Shown here piece after piece: positions 8,424 to 16,381 of a stretch of DNA of 41,841 nucleotides. Every line of letters begins with the position of its first letter. Position 1 is the first letter of the stretch. A program made the translations under genes and the position numbers. The notes beneath the pieces are model-generated. The model was not told the origin of the DNA, searched no databases, and saw only the letters and a list, made by a program, of their open reading frames with translations. Source of the DNA: Bacteroidota bacterium (GTDB lineage: Bacteria; Bacteroidota; Bacteroidia; Chitinophagales; Chitinophagaceae); contig JAFAEW010000089.1 in NCBI GenBank assembly GCA_023423835.1, forward strand, positions 1 to 41,841, in the 5' to 3' direction.

Positions 8424-8521
8424 TCAGTTTCACACAAATGGCTTGTATTCAACATCTTGCATGCTTCGAAAATGCCTTGAAATTTCACTGCAAATTATTT
8501 TTCCCCATTTCGCAATTTGTT

Positions 8522-8552
8522 TTTGCCGGATGTGAATTTTCCAATAACTTTG
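8522..8552 (+). promoter_or_regulatory. Promoter of the membrane-protein/regulator operon
   Basis: TTTG at 8522-8525 and TAACTTTG at 8545-8552 are 19 bases apart and match the Bacteroidota -33/-7 consensus. The -7 element overlaps the left arm of the palindrome at 8548-8562. Transcription would start roughly 10 bases before the ATG at 8571, giving a nearly leaderless message. Confidence 0.6.
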
Positions 8553-8562
8553 AATTTCAAAG
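8548..8562. promoter_or_regulatory. Palindromic operator, copy 1 (CTTTGAATTTCAAAG)
   Basis: A perfect 7+1+7 inverted repeat lies over the -7 element. Copy 2 at 9520-9534 differs only in the central base, and both are followed by the same GCACTTTTAA context. Position and symmetry suggest the binding site of the winged-helix regulator encoded at 9179-9502, which would repress by blocking RNA polymerase. Confidence 0.65.
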
Positions 8563-8570
8563 CACTTTTA

Positions 8571-9182
8571 ATGAAGAAAAATCCGGAACAGGATCTCGAG
8601 CACATCCGCAGTATGATGGAGCGATCGTCGCGGTTCATTTCGTTAAGCGGATTATCAGGAGTATTTGCAGGAATATTTGCGCTAATCGCCGCGGTAATAG
8701 CCTTTCTGCTCTTTCAAAAAAACGGGATAGATAATTTTACCGGAAACGGTGTTTATCCGGGCAAATTAGTGCGTCAATTGTGTATTCTTGGTTTACTAAC
8801 CCTGCTCGCAGCGCTGGGATCGGCCATTATTTTTACTCTGAGAAAAAGCAGGCAAAACAAAATCAAACCGTGGAATAGCTTAACACGTCGCCTTATTACC
8901 AGTTTTATAATCCCCTTTCTTGCCGGCGGAATTTTTTGCATCGCCCTTTTTTACAACTTACAATACGCCTTCATTGCCCCGGTAATGCTGATTTTTTACG
9001 GCCTTGCTTTGATAAATACAAGTAAATACACTTATACAGACATAAATTACCTCGGTTATTGCGAGTTGGTACTGGGATTAATTGCCCTGTTTCTTCCCGA
9101 CTTCGGATTGGTTTTTTGGGCAGTCGGATTTGGCGTGATGCACATCGTCTATGGACTCCTGATGTATAAAAAATACCGATGA
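8571..9182 (+). CDS. Membrane protein of unknown function, first gene of a regulated operon
   Basis: This is a 203-residue protein starting MKKNPEQDLEHIRSMMERSS; the start is chosen because the promoter and palindrome lie just upstream. A soluble N-terminal stretch of about 25 residues precedes six hydrophobic segments (about 25-48, 65-85, 105-125, 130-145, 160-175, 180-195). A conserved-looking SGLSGVFAGIFALIAA segment opens the membrane part. Similar proteins precede winged-helix regulators in other Bacteroidota, but no biochemical role is known to me. The stop overlaps the start of the next gene by four bases (ATGA), so the two are translationally coupled. The membrane protein may sense or modulate the regulator, but that is inference from coupling only. 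Confidence 0.8.
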   Translation: MKKNPEQDLEHIRSMMERSSRFISLSGLSGVFAGIFALIAAVIAFLLFQKNGIDNFTGNGVYPGKLVRQLCILGLLTLLAALGSAIIFTLRKSRQNKIKPWNSLTRRLITSFIIPFLAGGIFCIALFYNLQYAFIAPVMLIFYGLALINTSKYTYTDINYLGYCELVLGLIALFLPDFGLVFWAVGFGVMHIVYGLLMYKKYR

Positions 9183-9502
9183 CCCGAATGAAAAAACCCC
9201 TCAAAAATATCAATATCATTCACTCTTTGAACAGAGACTTTGAAAACCGGATCCGGCTCGGCATCATGTCGGTTCTGATGGTAAACGAGTGGGTTGATTT
9301 TCTGGAAATGAAGAATTTCTTAGATATTACCGACGGAAACCTGGCAAGCCACATCGCCGCGCTCGAGAAAAAAGAATACGTGGAAATTAAAAAACAATTC
9401 GAAGGCAAGAAGACGAAAACATCCTATCGCATCACCCCTCTCGGGCGTTCGGATTTTTTAGAACATTTAAATGCATTAGAAAAATTGTTGAACAATAAAT
9501 AA
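9179..9502 (+). CDS. Winged-helix transcriptional regulator (PF13601-type)
   Basis: This 107-residue single-domain protein contains RIRLGIMSVLMVNEWVDFLE, an HTH segment DGNLASHIAALEKKEYVEIK and a wing (KKTKTSYRITPLGRSDFLEHL). This is the pattern of the winged-helix DNA-binding domain PF13601, related to MarR/ArsR proteins. There are no cysteine or histidine metal sites, so it is not a classic metal sensor. An alternative start lies at 9188. It sits between two promoters carrying the same 15-bp palindrome, so autoregulation plus control of the following DUF4153 gene is the likely scheme. The effector is unknown. Confidence 0.85.
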   Translation: MTRMKKPLKNINIIHSLNRDFENRIRLGIMSVLMVNEWVDFLEMKNFLDITDGNLASHIAALEKKEYVEIKKQFEGKKTKTSYRITPLGRSDFLEHLNALEKLLNNK

Positions 9503-9519
9503 AAATTTTTACTCTTTTA

Positions 9520-9534
9520 CTTTGAAATTCAAAG
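9520..9534. promoter_or_regulatory. Palindromic operator, copy 2 (CTTTGAAATTCAAAG)
   Basis: A perfect 7+1+7 inverted repeat ends 20 bases before the DUF4153 start codon. The preceding TTACTTTG (9517-9524) is a one-off match to TAnnTTTG, so the palindrome again overlaps the presumed -7 element. The shared flank (ACTTTGAA-N-TTCAAAGCACTTTTAA, 24 bases) shows that the two promoters were duplicated or held under the same constraint. Confidence 0.65.
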
Positions 9535-9554
9535 CACTTTTAAACAATTGATCC

Positions 9555-10949
9555 ATGAGCAGGTTAGTTAAACTTTTGGCCGGAATTCTTGTATTTGATG
9601 TCTTATTTTACGATCAGATTCCGGGACTGAATCTCAGTATTTATGCCCTCGTCCTTTGGTTTGTCATCTTTTCAGGCCGAAAGAAAAAGAACGATGAAAG
9701 ACAATTCTGGTTGTTATCCCTGACATTTTTTGTTTCCTGCTTTGCATTTGCCTGGTATGGAGACGGAATTTCGTTTCTTGCGGTTTTCGTTTCTTTCTTC
9801 CTTACGGCATTTAAGAGTCAGTATGAAAAACTGAAACTCAGCATCTATCCCGTTTTGGGCATGCTGAATTTCCTGGCCTTCCCCTTTCGTGTTTTTTATT
9901 TCCGGTACTGGTTACCCCGTAATTCGAGAGCGGGCCGGCAAAAATTCCTGGTCACAGCCCTCATACCGGCTGTAATTGTAATCGTTTTTTTCGCTGTCTA
10001 CAGCACCGGCAGCGAGTTGCTCAGCAGCTTTTACGATCGAATTTTTTTCAATCTCAATTTACCCCAGCTAATCGGATTATCGGTGCTTTCATTTTTCTTC
10101 TTGTTCAACCTCTGGTTTTTATTTATCCCGAGGCTGGCAATAAAAATCAACAATGCGTTGAAAGACGATTTTTCCCAAAAAACGGATGCATCAATCTTTC
10201 CCGCACTCTCATTTTCCGATAAAAATCTTGAGCGAAAAGGAGGTGAAATCACGCTTGTGCTTCTCAATATCCTGCTGCTGATTTTCATCCTGTCTTATAA
10301 TTATGAACAATTTTTTACGGCAGATGTTCCCGGACAGTTAAGCAACGAGATACATGACCGGGTTGCCACGGTGATCGTATCGATTGTACTTGCAATCGCA
10401 TTGATTTTGTTTTATTTCAAATCAGAATCAAGCTTTAACCGCGAGTCAAATCGTTTGAAAAGACTTTCCTTCCTGTGGATCGTTTTGAACACGCTGCTCG
10501 TACTGTCAGCATTTATAAAAAACGCTGAGTATGTTCATGCGTTCGGACTGACGTTCAAACGAATCAGCGTCTTTCTGTTTTTGATCCTTTGTTTTATCGG
10601 GCTGTACATTACCTGGCAGAAAATCAGATTGAAGAAAACTAATTTCTTTTTGGTAAACCGCATGGCATGGACGCTTTATTTGAGTCTCATACTGCTCGCT
10701 CCGATAAATTTTAGCTGGATCGTTACGAAGTACAACCTCAGTTTCAATAAAACTCAAGACATAGATTACCTGAAAAGCCTTAATTATAACGAACAGCTGC
10801 TGTTTAACACCTACCGGAATAATCCCGGGTGGCAGGCATATTTTGAGCAGGTACGAAACAAGATCGAAGAGGAAAATCAACAGAAGCTTCTGTCGTCAAA
10901 CCTTTACAACCGGTATCTGTATTGGAAAAGGATCAAAAACGGCTCCTGA
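9555..10949 (+). CDS. DUF4153/DUF4173-family polytopic membrane protein
   Basis: This 464-residue protein has about 11-12 predicted membrane segments. Features include an early YALVLWFVIFSGRKKKNDERQFWLLSL, a central NLNLPQLIGLSVLSFFFLFN, and a late SLILLAPINFSWIVTKYNL-type helix. A soluble C-terminal tail of about 80 residues follows, with DIDYLKSLN and two tryptophan/tyrosine-rich short motifs. The layout, with a tail carrying repeated 'YL..LN.......' elements, fits the DUF4153 (DUF4173) family. No enzymatic function is established. It has its own operator-bearing promoter and sits directly behind the winged-helix regulator gene, so it is a probable regulated target. Confidence 0.7.
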   Translation: MSRLVKLLAGILVFDVLFYDQIPGLNLSIYALVLWFVIFSGRKKKNDERQFWLLSLTFFVSCFAFAWYGDGISFLAVFVSFFLTAFKSQYEKLKLSIYPVLGMLNFLAFPFRVFYFRYWLPRNSRAGRQKFLVTALIPAVIVIVFFAVYSTGSELLSSFYDRIFFNLNLPQLIGLSVLSFFFLFNLWFLFIPRLAIKINNALKDDFSQKTDASIFPALSFSDKNLERKGGEITLVLLNILLLIFILSYNYEQFFTADVPGQLSNEIHDRVATVIVSIVLAIALILFYFKSESSFNRESNRLKRLSFLWIVLNTLLVLSAFIKNAEYVHAFGLTFKRISVFLFLILCFIGLYITWQKIRLKKTNFFLVNRMAWTLYLSLILLAPINFSWIVTKYNLSFNKTQDIDYLKSLNYNEQLLFNTYRNNPGWQAYFEQVRNKIEEENQQKLLSSNLYNRYLYWKRIKNGS

Positions 10950-10992
10950 AAGGAAGCGCTTTCAAACGGACGGATTTTTCCTCACAGCCATT

Positions 10993-11358
10993 CTAAAAAT
11001 ATACGTCTTCGATCAAAAAATATTCAATGGCCTGGCCGTATAAGATGGTGATGGCAAGTACATCAAACTGAACGTATTTCCAGGCAGGGTTGAGGTATTG
11101 ATATTCTTCGGCCGCATTGCGAAGGTTTTGCATTTTCTTTCTGCTTATACTTCCCTCGGGATTGCCGAAGCGTAATGATTTCCGGGTTTTGATCTCGAAG
11201 AAGTGCAGCATATTTCCTTTGGAAGCAATGATATCGACCTCCCAGATCCTGAAACGCCAGTTGCGTTCTATGATTGTGTATCCGAGAGACTCAAGGTGTG
11301 CAGCGGCTAATTCTTCGCCTTTATCACCGGTAATTTTGTTATTTTGCATATCAATCAT
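10993..11358 (-). CDS. yraN: YraN/UPF0102 family endonuclease-like protein
   Basis: This 121-residue protein matches YraN: GDKGEELAAAHLESLGYTII, then VDIIA, then FFEIKTRKS. These supply the E...D...ExK residues of a Holliday-junction-resolvase-like PD-(D/E)xK fold. The usual GEID motif reads WEVD here, so the glycine before the conserved acid is lost. The biochemical role of YraN proteins is poorly defined; a structure-specific or mismatch nuclease role has been proposed for relatives. The start may be ATG 11358 or 11349 (MQNNKITGDKG). The gene is divergent from manA with at most 25 bases between starts, and converges with the DUF4153 gene. Confidence 0.88.
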   Translation of the reverse strand: MIDMQNNKITGDKGEELAAAHLESLGYTIIERNWRFRIWEVDIIASKGNMLHFFEIKTRKSLRFGNPEGSISRKKMQNLRNAAEEYQYLNPAWKYVQFDVLAITILYGQAIEYFLIEDVYF

Positions 11359-11374
11359 TTTTTAAGAATCAGGA

Positions 11375-12586
11375 ATGAGTTTTCTACAAGATAAAATTTA
11401 TAAGTTAAAAGGCAAAATAATGCATTACGACTGGGGCGGATACGAATTCATTCCGGCCTGGCTGGGTATTGAAAACAAGGAAGAAATTCCGTTTGCTGAA
11501 TATTGGATGGGAGCACATCATTCCGCCTCCTCCGAAATCGAAACACCGAATGGTACCTTATCATTGTTTAACCTCATTTCCGATAATCCAAAAGAACTGA
11601 TCGGCGAAGAAGTGTACTCGCACTATAAAGAATTGCCCTATCTTTTTAAAATTGAGGATGTGCGGGAAATGCTGTCAATTCAGGTGCACCCTTCCAAAGA
11701 AGAAGCTCAGAAGGGTTTTGATCTGGAAGAAGAACAAGGCATTAGTTTGAATGCAGCGCAACGAAGCTATAGAGACAAAAATCACAAGCCGGAAGTGATG
11801 GTAGCTTTGAGTGAATTCTGGCTGTTGCATGGATTTAAACAACCGGATGTTTTACGAAAAACCTTAAACGAAACGCCGGAGTTGAAGCGTTTACTTCCTT
11901 TTTTTGAGCACGATGACTACAAAAACCTCTACAGTCATGTCATGGAAACTTCCATGGATAACGTCAACTATATTTTGCTTCCCCTGATAGAAAGAGAGCT
12001 GAAACGAAAACAGGAAAACCGGCTCACAAGAGAAGATCCGGGTTGGTGGGTTGCAAAATATTACCAGGGAAAATCACAGGTTGAAAATGCGGATCGCGGC
12101 GTATTTTCCCTTTATTTCCTAAATATCCTGAAAGTAAATCCCGGTCAGGCAGTTTTTCAGGATGCGGGATTGCTGCACGCCTACCTTGAAGGACAGGCGA
12201 TGGAACTAATGGCAAACAGCGATAACGTATTGAGAGGCGGTCTAACAGGTAAAAACATAAATATTCCTGAATTACTAAAACAAATAAACTATAGTGCGGT
12301 GCAACCTGCCGTAATTGAAGGGGAAAAGCAGTCTTCGGGAGTCGTCAATTATCCCTGTCCGATTAAGGATTTTGGCATCGATAAAATCGCACTGAACGAC
12401 GGAGAAACGTATTCCTCTACCTCAAAATCGCTTGAAATAATTGCGATTATGGAAGGCAGCCTGAGCATGAAAAACCTCACCGAATTGTCGGGAAAAAAAG
12501 GCGAGGTGATAGCAGTGCTTCCGGGCACATCCTATGAAATCACTTCGGGAGACAAACTATTGGCGTTTAAAGCCTTTGTTCCGTAA
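11375..12586 (+). CDS. manA: Mannose-6-phosphate isomerase, class I
   Basis: This 403-residue enzyme interconverts mannose-6-phosphate and fructose-6-phosphate and feeds GDP-mannose for surface polysaccharide. The zinc ligands of type I enzymes are visible: Q and H in SIQVHPS, E in HKPEVMVAL, and the later histidine in GLLHAYLEGQAMELMANSDN. The arginine motif NVLRGGLTGK follows. N-terminal YDWGGYEFIPAWLG is typical. The length matches eukaryotic-type/ManA enzymes, including the helical insertion and the C-terminal cupin. The DUF6580-like gene begins 36 bases downstream and is probably cotranscribed. Confidence 0.93.
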   Translation: MSFLQDKIYKLKGKIMHYDWGGYEFIPAWLGIENKEEIPFAEYWMGAHHSASSEIETPNGTLSLFNLISDNPKELIGEEVYSHYKELPYLFKIEDVREMLSIQVHPSKEEAQKGFDLEEEQGISLNAAQRSYRDKNHKPEVMVALSEFWLLHGFKQPDVLRKTLNETPELKRLLPFFEHDDYKNLYSHVMETSMDNVNYILLPLIERELKRKQENRLTREDPGWWVAKYYQGKSQVENADRGVFSLYFLNILKVNPGQAVFQDAGLLHAYLEGQAMELMANSDNVLRGGLTGKNINIPELLKQINYSAVQPAVIEGEKQSSGVVNYPCPIKDFGIDKIALNDGETYSSTSKSLEIIAIMEGSLSMKNLTELSGKKGEVIAVLPGTSYEITSGDKLLAFKAFVP

Positions 12587-12622
12587 ATTTTAAAACGTAC
12601 TTTTGTTTCTCAATTTTCTGCT

Positions 12623-13192
12623 ATGAAACTCAATAAAAATATCATTTTCGTTTTGGTCGCTCTTATTGCTATTGCATCCTTGTACAGAATCATGCCAAAC
12701 CGCCCCTACGGGTTTTCACCAATTTTTGCTATGACCTTGTTTGGCGGGGCTTTGTTTGCGAAAGACAAGAAATGGGCATTCATGTTACCACTTCTTTCAC
12801 TCTTCATAAGTGATGCACTTTACCAGCTTTTATACGTAAACGGATTGGCAGTAACTCCGGGTTTTTATGACGGCCAGATTCTCAACTATATTTTATTCGG
12901 AGCACTAACCTGTATTGGTTTTCTGATTCATAAAATAAAAGTGGTTAATGTTTTATTGGCATCGATCGCTTCGCCTACGGTTTATTTCCTGATTTCAAAC
13001 TTCCTGGTTTGGGCCGGAAACGGCGGCTACGCAAGACCAAAAACTTTTTCAGGATTGATGCAGAGTTATGCCGACGCATTGCCATTCTATCCTAACAGCG
13101 TTTACTCGACCATACTCTTTTCGGGAATTTTGTTTGGCGGATATTATCTGATCAAAAAGCAAATTGGAACAAGATTATCGGCAGCGAATTAA
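12623..13192 (+). CDS. DUF6580-like integral membrane protein
   Basis: This 189-residue protein has about six hydrophobic segments. RIMPNRPYGFSPIFAMTLFG and a nearby GGALFAKDKKWAFMLPL pattern match the DUF6580 family, small membrane proteins whose layout resembles substrate-binding (S) components of ECF transporters. A conserved-looking NFLVWAGNGGYARPKTFSGL loop and an NSVYSTILFSGILFGGYY final helix complete it. The substrate is unknown. There is no room for a riboswitch in the 36-base gap from manA. A terminator follows 27 bases after the stop. Confidence 0.7.
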   Translation: MKLNKNIIFVLVALIAIASLYRIMPNRPYGFSPIFAMTLFGGALFAKDKKWAFMLPLLSLFISDALYQLLYVNGLAVTPGFYDGQILNYILFGALTCIGFLIHKIKVVNVLLASIASPTVYFLISNFLVWAGNGGYARPKTFSGLMQSYADALPFYPNSVYSTILFSGILFGGYYLIKKQIGTRLSAAN

Positions 13193-13219
13193 TATTTAAA
13201 TCCGGATACTTGAATTATT

Positions 13220-13250
13220 GGTCCGGCATAAAAAACCGGGCCTTTTATTT
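13220..13250 (+). terminator. Terminator of the manA/DUF6580 transcript
   Basis: The stem GGTCCGG/CCGGGCC (13220-13226 with 13236-13242, one G-T pair) carries a 9-nt A-rich loop and is followed by TTTTATTTT on the plus strand. Its tail overlaps the stop codon of the convergent RNase H gene. Confidence 0.7.
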
Positions 13251-13874
13251 TCTTCCGAAATCAGCAGGATTTTCGCCCCATTCTCTTGTTTCCCATTTTA
13301 ATACTTTATTGTCGTAACGGTTTGTTTTGAGCCAGGTTTCTGCTCTCGAAAGCAGGTTGAAGATTGGCTTATTTTTCTCGTCGGGCACGAGCAGGCTTTT
13401 ATGATGCCTCATTCTGACCCAATTAATTGCATTACGACTATCAGAATAAATAGGCAACGTGAGCCCGTTATTTTTGCAGAATGCGAGAGCGTGCACGATC
13501 GCGAGAAATTCACCCACATTATTGGTTCCATTTGCAAATGGTCCCTGTCTGAAAATCAGGCTTCGGTCGGCCGTATAAACGCCCTGGTATTCCATATCGA
13601 GCGTTCGGGTATTCCAGGCAGCGTCAACAGAAATACTGTCAATTATCGGTCCGCCGTTTTTGAAAAGGCCGGCAGACTTCGAAAGGGAAGACGATTTTTC
13701 GGCTGTTTCCCAGCCGTTTTCCAGAGCGTATTTCGCTTCCTCCAGATTGGGGAAGCTTTTATATCTGGCGGCCGGAAAACCCGTTATCTGGCGTTGACAT
13801 TCCTCCCAGGTTTCATAGATTCCCGGTCTAAAGCCGTTTAAAACCACATAGAATTTTTTCTTCTTACTCGACAT
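13245..13874 (-). CDS. rnhA: Ribonuclease H with N-terminal viroplasmin domain
   Basis: This 209-residue protein joins two domains. Residues 5-55 (KFYVVLNGFRPGIYETWEEC ... ARYKSFPNLEEAKYAL) form a caulimovirus-viroplasmin/RHBD domain, which binds RNA-DNA hybrids. Residues about 75-209 form an RNase H fold with the DEDD metal-binding acids: D in ISVDAAW, E in GEFLAIVHAL, D in YSDSRNA, and D in NPADFGRK. It cleaves the RNA strand of hybrids in R-loops and replication primers. This arrangement is common in Bacteroidota and in eukaryotic RNase H1. It lies downstream of an RNA-binding-protein gene on the same strand (90-base gap). Confidence 0.92.
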   Translation of the reverse strand: MSSKKKKFYVVLNGFRPGIYETWEECQRQITGFPAARYKSFPNLEEAKYALENGWETAEKSSSLSKSAGLFKNGGPIIDSISVDAAWNTRTLDMEYQGVYTADRSLIFRQGPFANGTNNVGEFLAIVHALAFCKNNGLTLPIYSDSRNAINWVRMRHHKSLLVPDEKNKPIFNLLSRAETWLKTNRYDNKVLKWETREWGENPADFGRK

Positions 13875-13964
13875 ATTTAGTGCAGGTACAAATAAAAACA
13901 GGAAATCCTTTCGAGGTTATCCCTCTAAAGATAATTAAGGAAAGTAAAAGAAGAAAAAGATGTA

Positions 13965-14324
13965 TTACCTGCGCCAGCCATTTCCGCCGCCTCTGTTGCC
14001 GCCGTCAGGACGTCCGCGATAGCCCGATCCGCCGGGATTGCTTCTATATCCGGATGATGGCCTTGAAGATGGTCTGCCTTCATTTCTGTCGGAAGCTGCT
14101 TTCACCACAAGAGGTTTTTTTCCAATAACAATTCCGGTAAGATGCTCGATAGCGTCTTTTCCGTCTGATTCGTTTTCCATGGTAACAAAGCCGAAACCAC
14201 GGCTTTTCCCGGTTTCTTTATCCATTGCAACTTTTGCAGAAAGTGTTGGTCCAAATTTTTCAAAGATTTCCATCAATTCAGCATCATCGAGATCATATGG
14301 AAGACCGGCAACAAAAAGGTCCAT
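13965..14324 (-). CDS. RRM-type RNA-binding protein with Gly/Arg-rich tail
   Basis: This 119-residue protein has an RNA recognition motif in residues 1-78. RNP2 is LFVAGL at residues 3-8 and RNP1 is RGFGFVTM at residues 42-49; the aromatic residues that stack on RNA are kept. A Gly/Arg/Ser-rich tail (about 80-119, including YRGRPDGGNRGGGNG) ends in WRR. Such proteins resemble cyanobacterial Rbp and plant glycine-rich proteins and are often cold- or stress-related RNA chaperones. That role is inferred from the family. The upstream 128 bases (14325-14452) hold no gene. Confidence 0.92.
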   Translation of the reverse strand: MDLFVAGLPYDLDDAELMEIFEKFGPTLSAKVAMDKETGKSRGFGFVTMENESDGKDAIEHLTGIVIGKKPLVVKAASDRNEGRPSSRPSSGYRSNPGGSGYRGRPDGGNRGGGNGWRR

Positions 14325-14452
14325 ATTAAAAGAATTTTTGTAAATGTACAGCAGGGAAAACTATTTTCATTTAAAGAATGATAAACGGAAATCCAAAATT
14401 CGAAAACCACTAAAATTATTATGCCTCAACGATATATCTTCCAACAAATTGG

Positions 14453-16081
14453 TTAGACCTGGAAAACCCCGGTTTTAAACTCGGCGATGTCCGGATTATG
14501 ATCGGCCGCTGCCAATCCCTCCGAAATAACCAACCTCGTCATAACCGGATCAATAATTCCGTCCACCCAAAGCCTTGCCGCCGCGTAGTAGGGCGTGGTT
14601 TGTCTTTCGTATCTACCCTTTATTTTATCTAAGAGTGCTTTTTCTTCTTCCTGACCAATTTCCTCGCCTTTATGTTTTAAAGAAGAAACCTGAATCTGAA
14701 GCAAGGTTTTTGCCGCCTGCTCTCCTCCCATCACCGCAATCTTTGCCGACGGCCAGGCAAAAATAAACCTTGGATCGTAGGCCTTTCCACACATCGCGTA
14801 ATTGCCTGCACCGAAACTGTTACCAACGATCACGGTAATTTTCGGCACTACCGAATTGGCTACCGCATTCACCAGTTTAGCTCCATCTTTTATAATACCT
14901 GAATGCTCACTTCTGCTGCCCACCATAAATCCTGTAACATCCTGCAAAAAAACCAGCGGGATCTTTTTTTGATTGCAATTCATAATGAAGCGTGCAGCTT
15001 TATCGGCACTATCATTATAAATTACGCCGCCTAACTGCATTTCTCCTTTCTTCGTTCGGCTGATCAATCTTTGATTGGCCACGATGCCTACGGCCCAGCC
15101 GTCGATCCTCGCATAGCCACAAAGGATTGTTTTTCCGTATTCTTCTTTAAACTGTTCAAACTCAGATTTATCAACAATTCTTTCAATAATCCCGAGCATA
15201 TCGTACGGCTTGCTGTTGTTTTCATGCATAATGCCGTAGAGTTCATTCGGATCTTTTTCAGGCAATTCGGGCTTAACGCGGTTAAACCCGGCAACCGGCT
15301 CGTCACCCATTTTGCTGAAGATCTTTTTGATCTGATCGAGGCATTCTTCTTCGGTTTCAAATTTGTAATCCGCGATTCCACTGATTGCGTTATGGGTTTC
15401 GGCCCCGCCCAGCGTTTCCACATCAATGTCTTCGCCGATCGCGGCCTTTACCAGATAAGGACCTGCAAGAAAAATACTTCCTTTTCCTTCCACCATTAGC
15501 GTTTCATCGCTCATAATCGGAAGATAAGCGCCACCCGCCACACATGCCCCCATTACGGCTGCAATTTGCGTGATACCCATCGCACTCATTTTGGCATTGT
15601 TTCTAAAAATTCTTCCGAAATGTTCTTTATCGGGAAAGATTTCATCCTGCATCGGTAGAAAAACGCCGGCGCTGTCTACCAGGTAGATAATCGGCAAATT
15701 GTTTTCCATCGAAATTTCCTGTAACCGAAGATTCTTTTTGGCCGAAATGGGAAACCAGGCTCCCGCTTTTACCGTTTGATCATTGGCAACTATCACGCAC
15801 TGTTTGCCGCTAACATACCCAATGCCTCCCACGGTGCCTCCGGCCGGACATCCGCCTTCTTCCGCATACATCTCAAATCCCGCAAATGCCCCGATTTCAA
15901 TGAAAGGTTTGTTTTTATCGCGCAGATATTCTATCCTCTCCCTGGCAGTAAGTTTATTCCTGTCCCGCTGTTTTTGAATGGCTTTCTTTCCTCCACCCAG
16001 TTTTATTTTTTCAAGGTATTGCTCAGTCTGGCTTAAATTGAGCTTCATCCAATCTTCATTGCGGTTAAATTCAATATTCAT
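14453..16081 (-). CDS. Acyl-CoA carboxylase carboxyltransferase (beta) subunit, methylcrotonyl-CoA type
   Basis: This 542-residue protein has the two crotonase-like halves of carboxyltransferases. The N half runs from LTARERIEYL through GGTVGGIGYVSGKQ and SAGVFLPMQDEIFPD. The C half has FLQDVTGFMVGSRSE, NSFGAGNYAMCGKAY and MGGEQAAKTL. It transfers carboxyl from carboxybiotin to an acyl-CoA. The ending PYYAAARLWVDGIIDP and the AVMGACVAGGAYLP stretch resemble 3-methylcrotonyl-CoA carboxylase beta (leucine degradation) more than propionyl-CoA carboxylase; this is a similarity judgement. No biotin-carboxylase alpha gene is nearby. The start could also be the second Met (KLNLSQ). A TATCTTTG -7 match lies 18-25 bases upstream. 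Confidence 0.88.
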   Translation of the reverse strand: MNIEFNRNEDWMKLNLSQTEQYLEKIKLGGGKKAIQKQRDRNKLTARERIEYLRDKNKPFIEIGAFAGFEMYAEEGGCPAGGTVGGIGYVSGKQCVIVANDQTVKAGAWFPISAKKNLRLQEISMENNLPIIYLVDSAGVFLPMQDEIFPDKEHFGRIFRNNAKMSAMGITQIAAVMGACVAGGAYLPIMSDETLMVEGKGSIFLAGPYLVKAAIGEDIDVETLGGAETHNAISGIADYKFETEEECLDQIKKIFSKMGDEPVAGFNRVKPELPEKDPNELYGIMHENNSKPYDMLGIIERIVDKSEFEQFKEEYGKTILCGYARIDGWAVGIVANQRLISRTKKGEMQLGGVIYNDSADKAARFIMNCNQKKIPLVFLQDVTGFMVGSRSEHSGIIKDGAKLVNAVANSVVPKITVIVGNSFGAGNYAMCGKAYDPRFIFAWPSAKIAVMGGEQAAKTLLQIQVSSLKHKGEEIGQEEEKALLDKIKGRYERQTTPYYAAARLWVDGIIDPVMTRLVISEGLAAADHNPDIAEFKTGVFQV

Positions 16082-16098
16082 ATTCAGGAATTAGGCGG

Positions 16099-16106
16099 CA
16101 AAGATA
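16099..16106 (-). promoter_or_regulatory. Putative -7 element of the carboxyltransferase gene
   Basis: TATCTTTG on the minus strand fits TAnnTTTG and lies 18 bases before the ATG at 16081. No clear -33 element is visible. Confidence 0.4.
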
Positions 16107-16152
16107 TGAAACTAACAGTAGTTAGGATTAGGGAAGAAATAAAAATGAAGGT

Positions 16153-16344
16153 CTAACGGACACTGCTGTCGGGAAAACTGTAAGTCGGGACGGTATCGGT
16201 AGAATCGGGAATTGGCGATGTGTTATCCTTGTAATTCATCACACTATCACCTCCGAGTCCGTTTTTGTATTCCTCCTTCTTTTCGCTGCTCGCACAGGAA
16301 AAAAACAACAACAGGCAGCAGGCAAATCCATAAATTTTGTTCAT
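16153..16344 (-). CDS. Small lipoprotein of unknown function
   Basis: This is a 63-residue peptide. A signal peptide (MNKIYGFACCLLLFFSCAS) has a lipobox-like LFFSC, which would lipidate the cysteine near residue 17. The short mature part is rich in Asp, Ser, Thr and Pro (MNYKDNTSPIPDSTDTVPTY), so it is probably unstructured and exposed. I do not recognise a family. It lies between the thioesterase gene and the carboxyltransferase gene on the same strand. A real gene is likely because the lipobox is intact. Confidence 0.65.
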   Translation of the reverse strand: MNKIYGFACCLLLFFSCASSEKKEEYKNGLGGDSVMNYKDNTSPIPDSTDTVPTYSFPDSSVR

Positions 16345-16381
16345 AATTTTTTATTAGACCGATACAAATTCCAGTCCATAC

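Noticed and set aside
10949..10992. Hairpin GAAAG/CTTTC after the DUF4153 gene as a terminator.
   Set aside because: The stem is only 5 bp and no T run follows directly.
12587..12622. Cobalamin or other riboswitch before the DUF6580-like membrane protein.
   Set aside because: The 36-base gap is far too short for a riboswitch and shows no conserved box.
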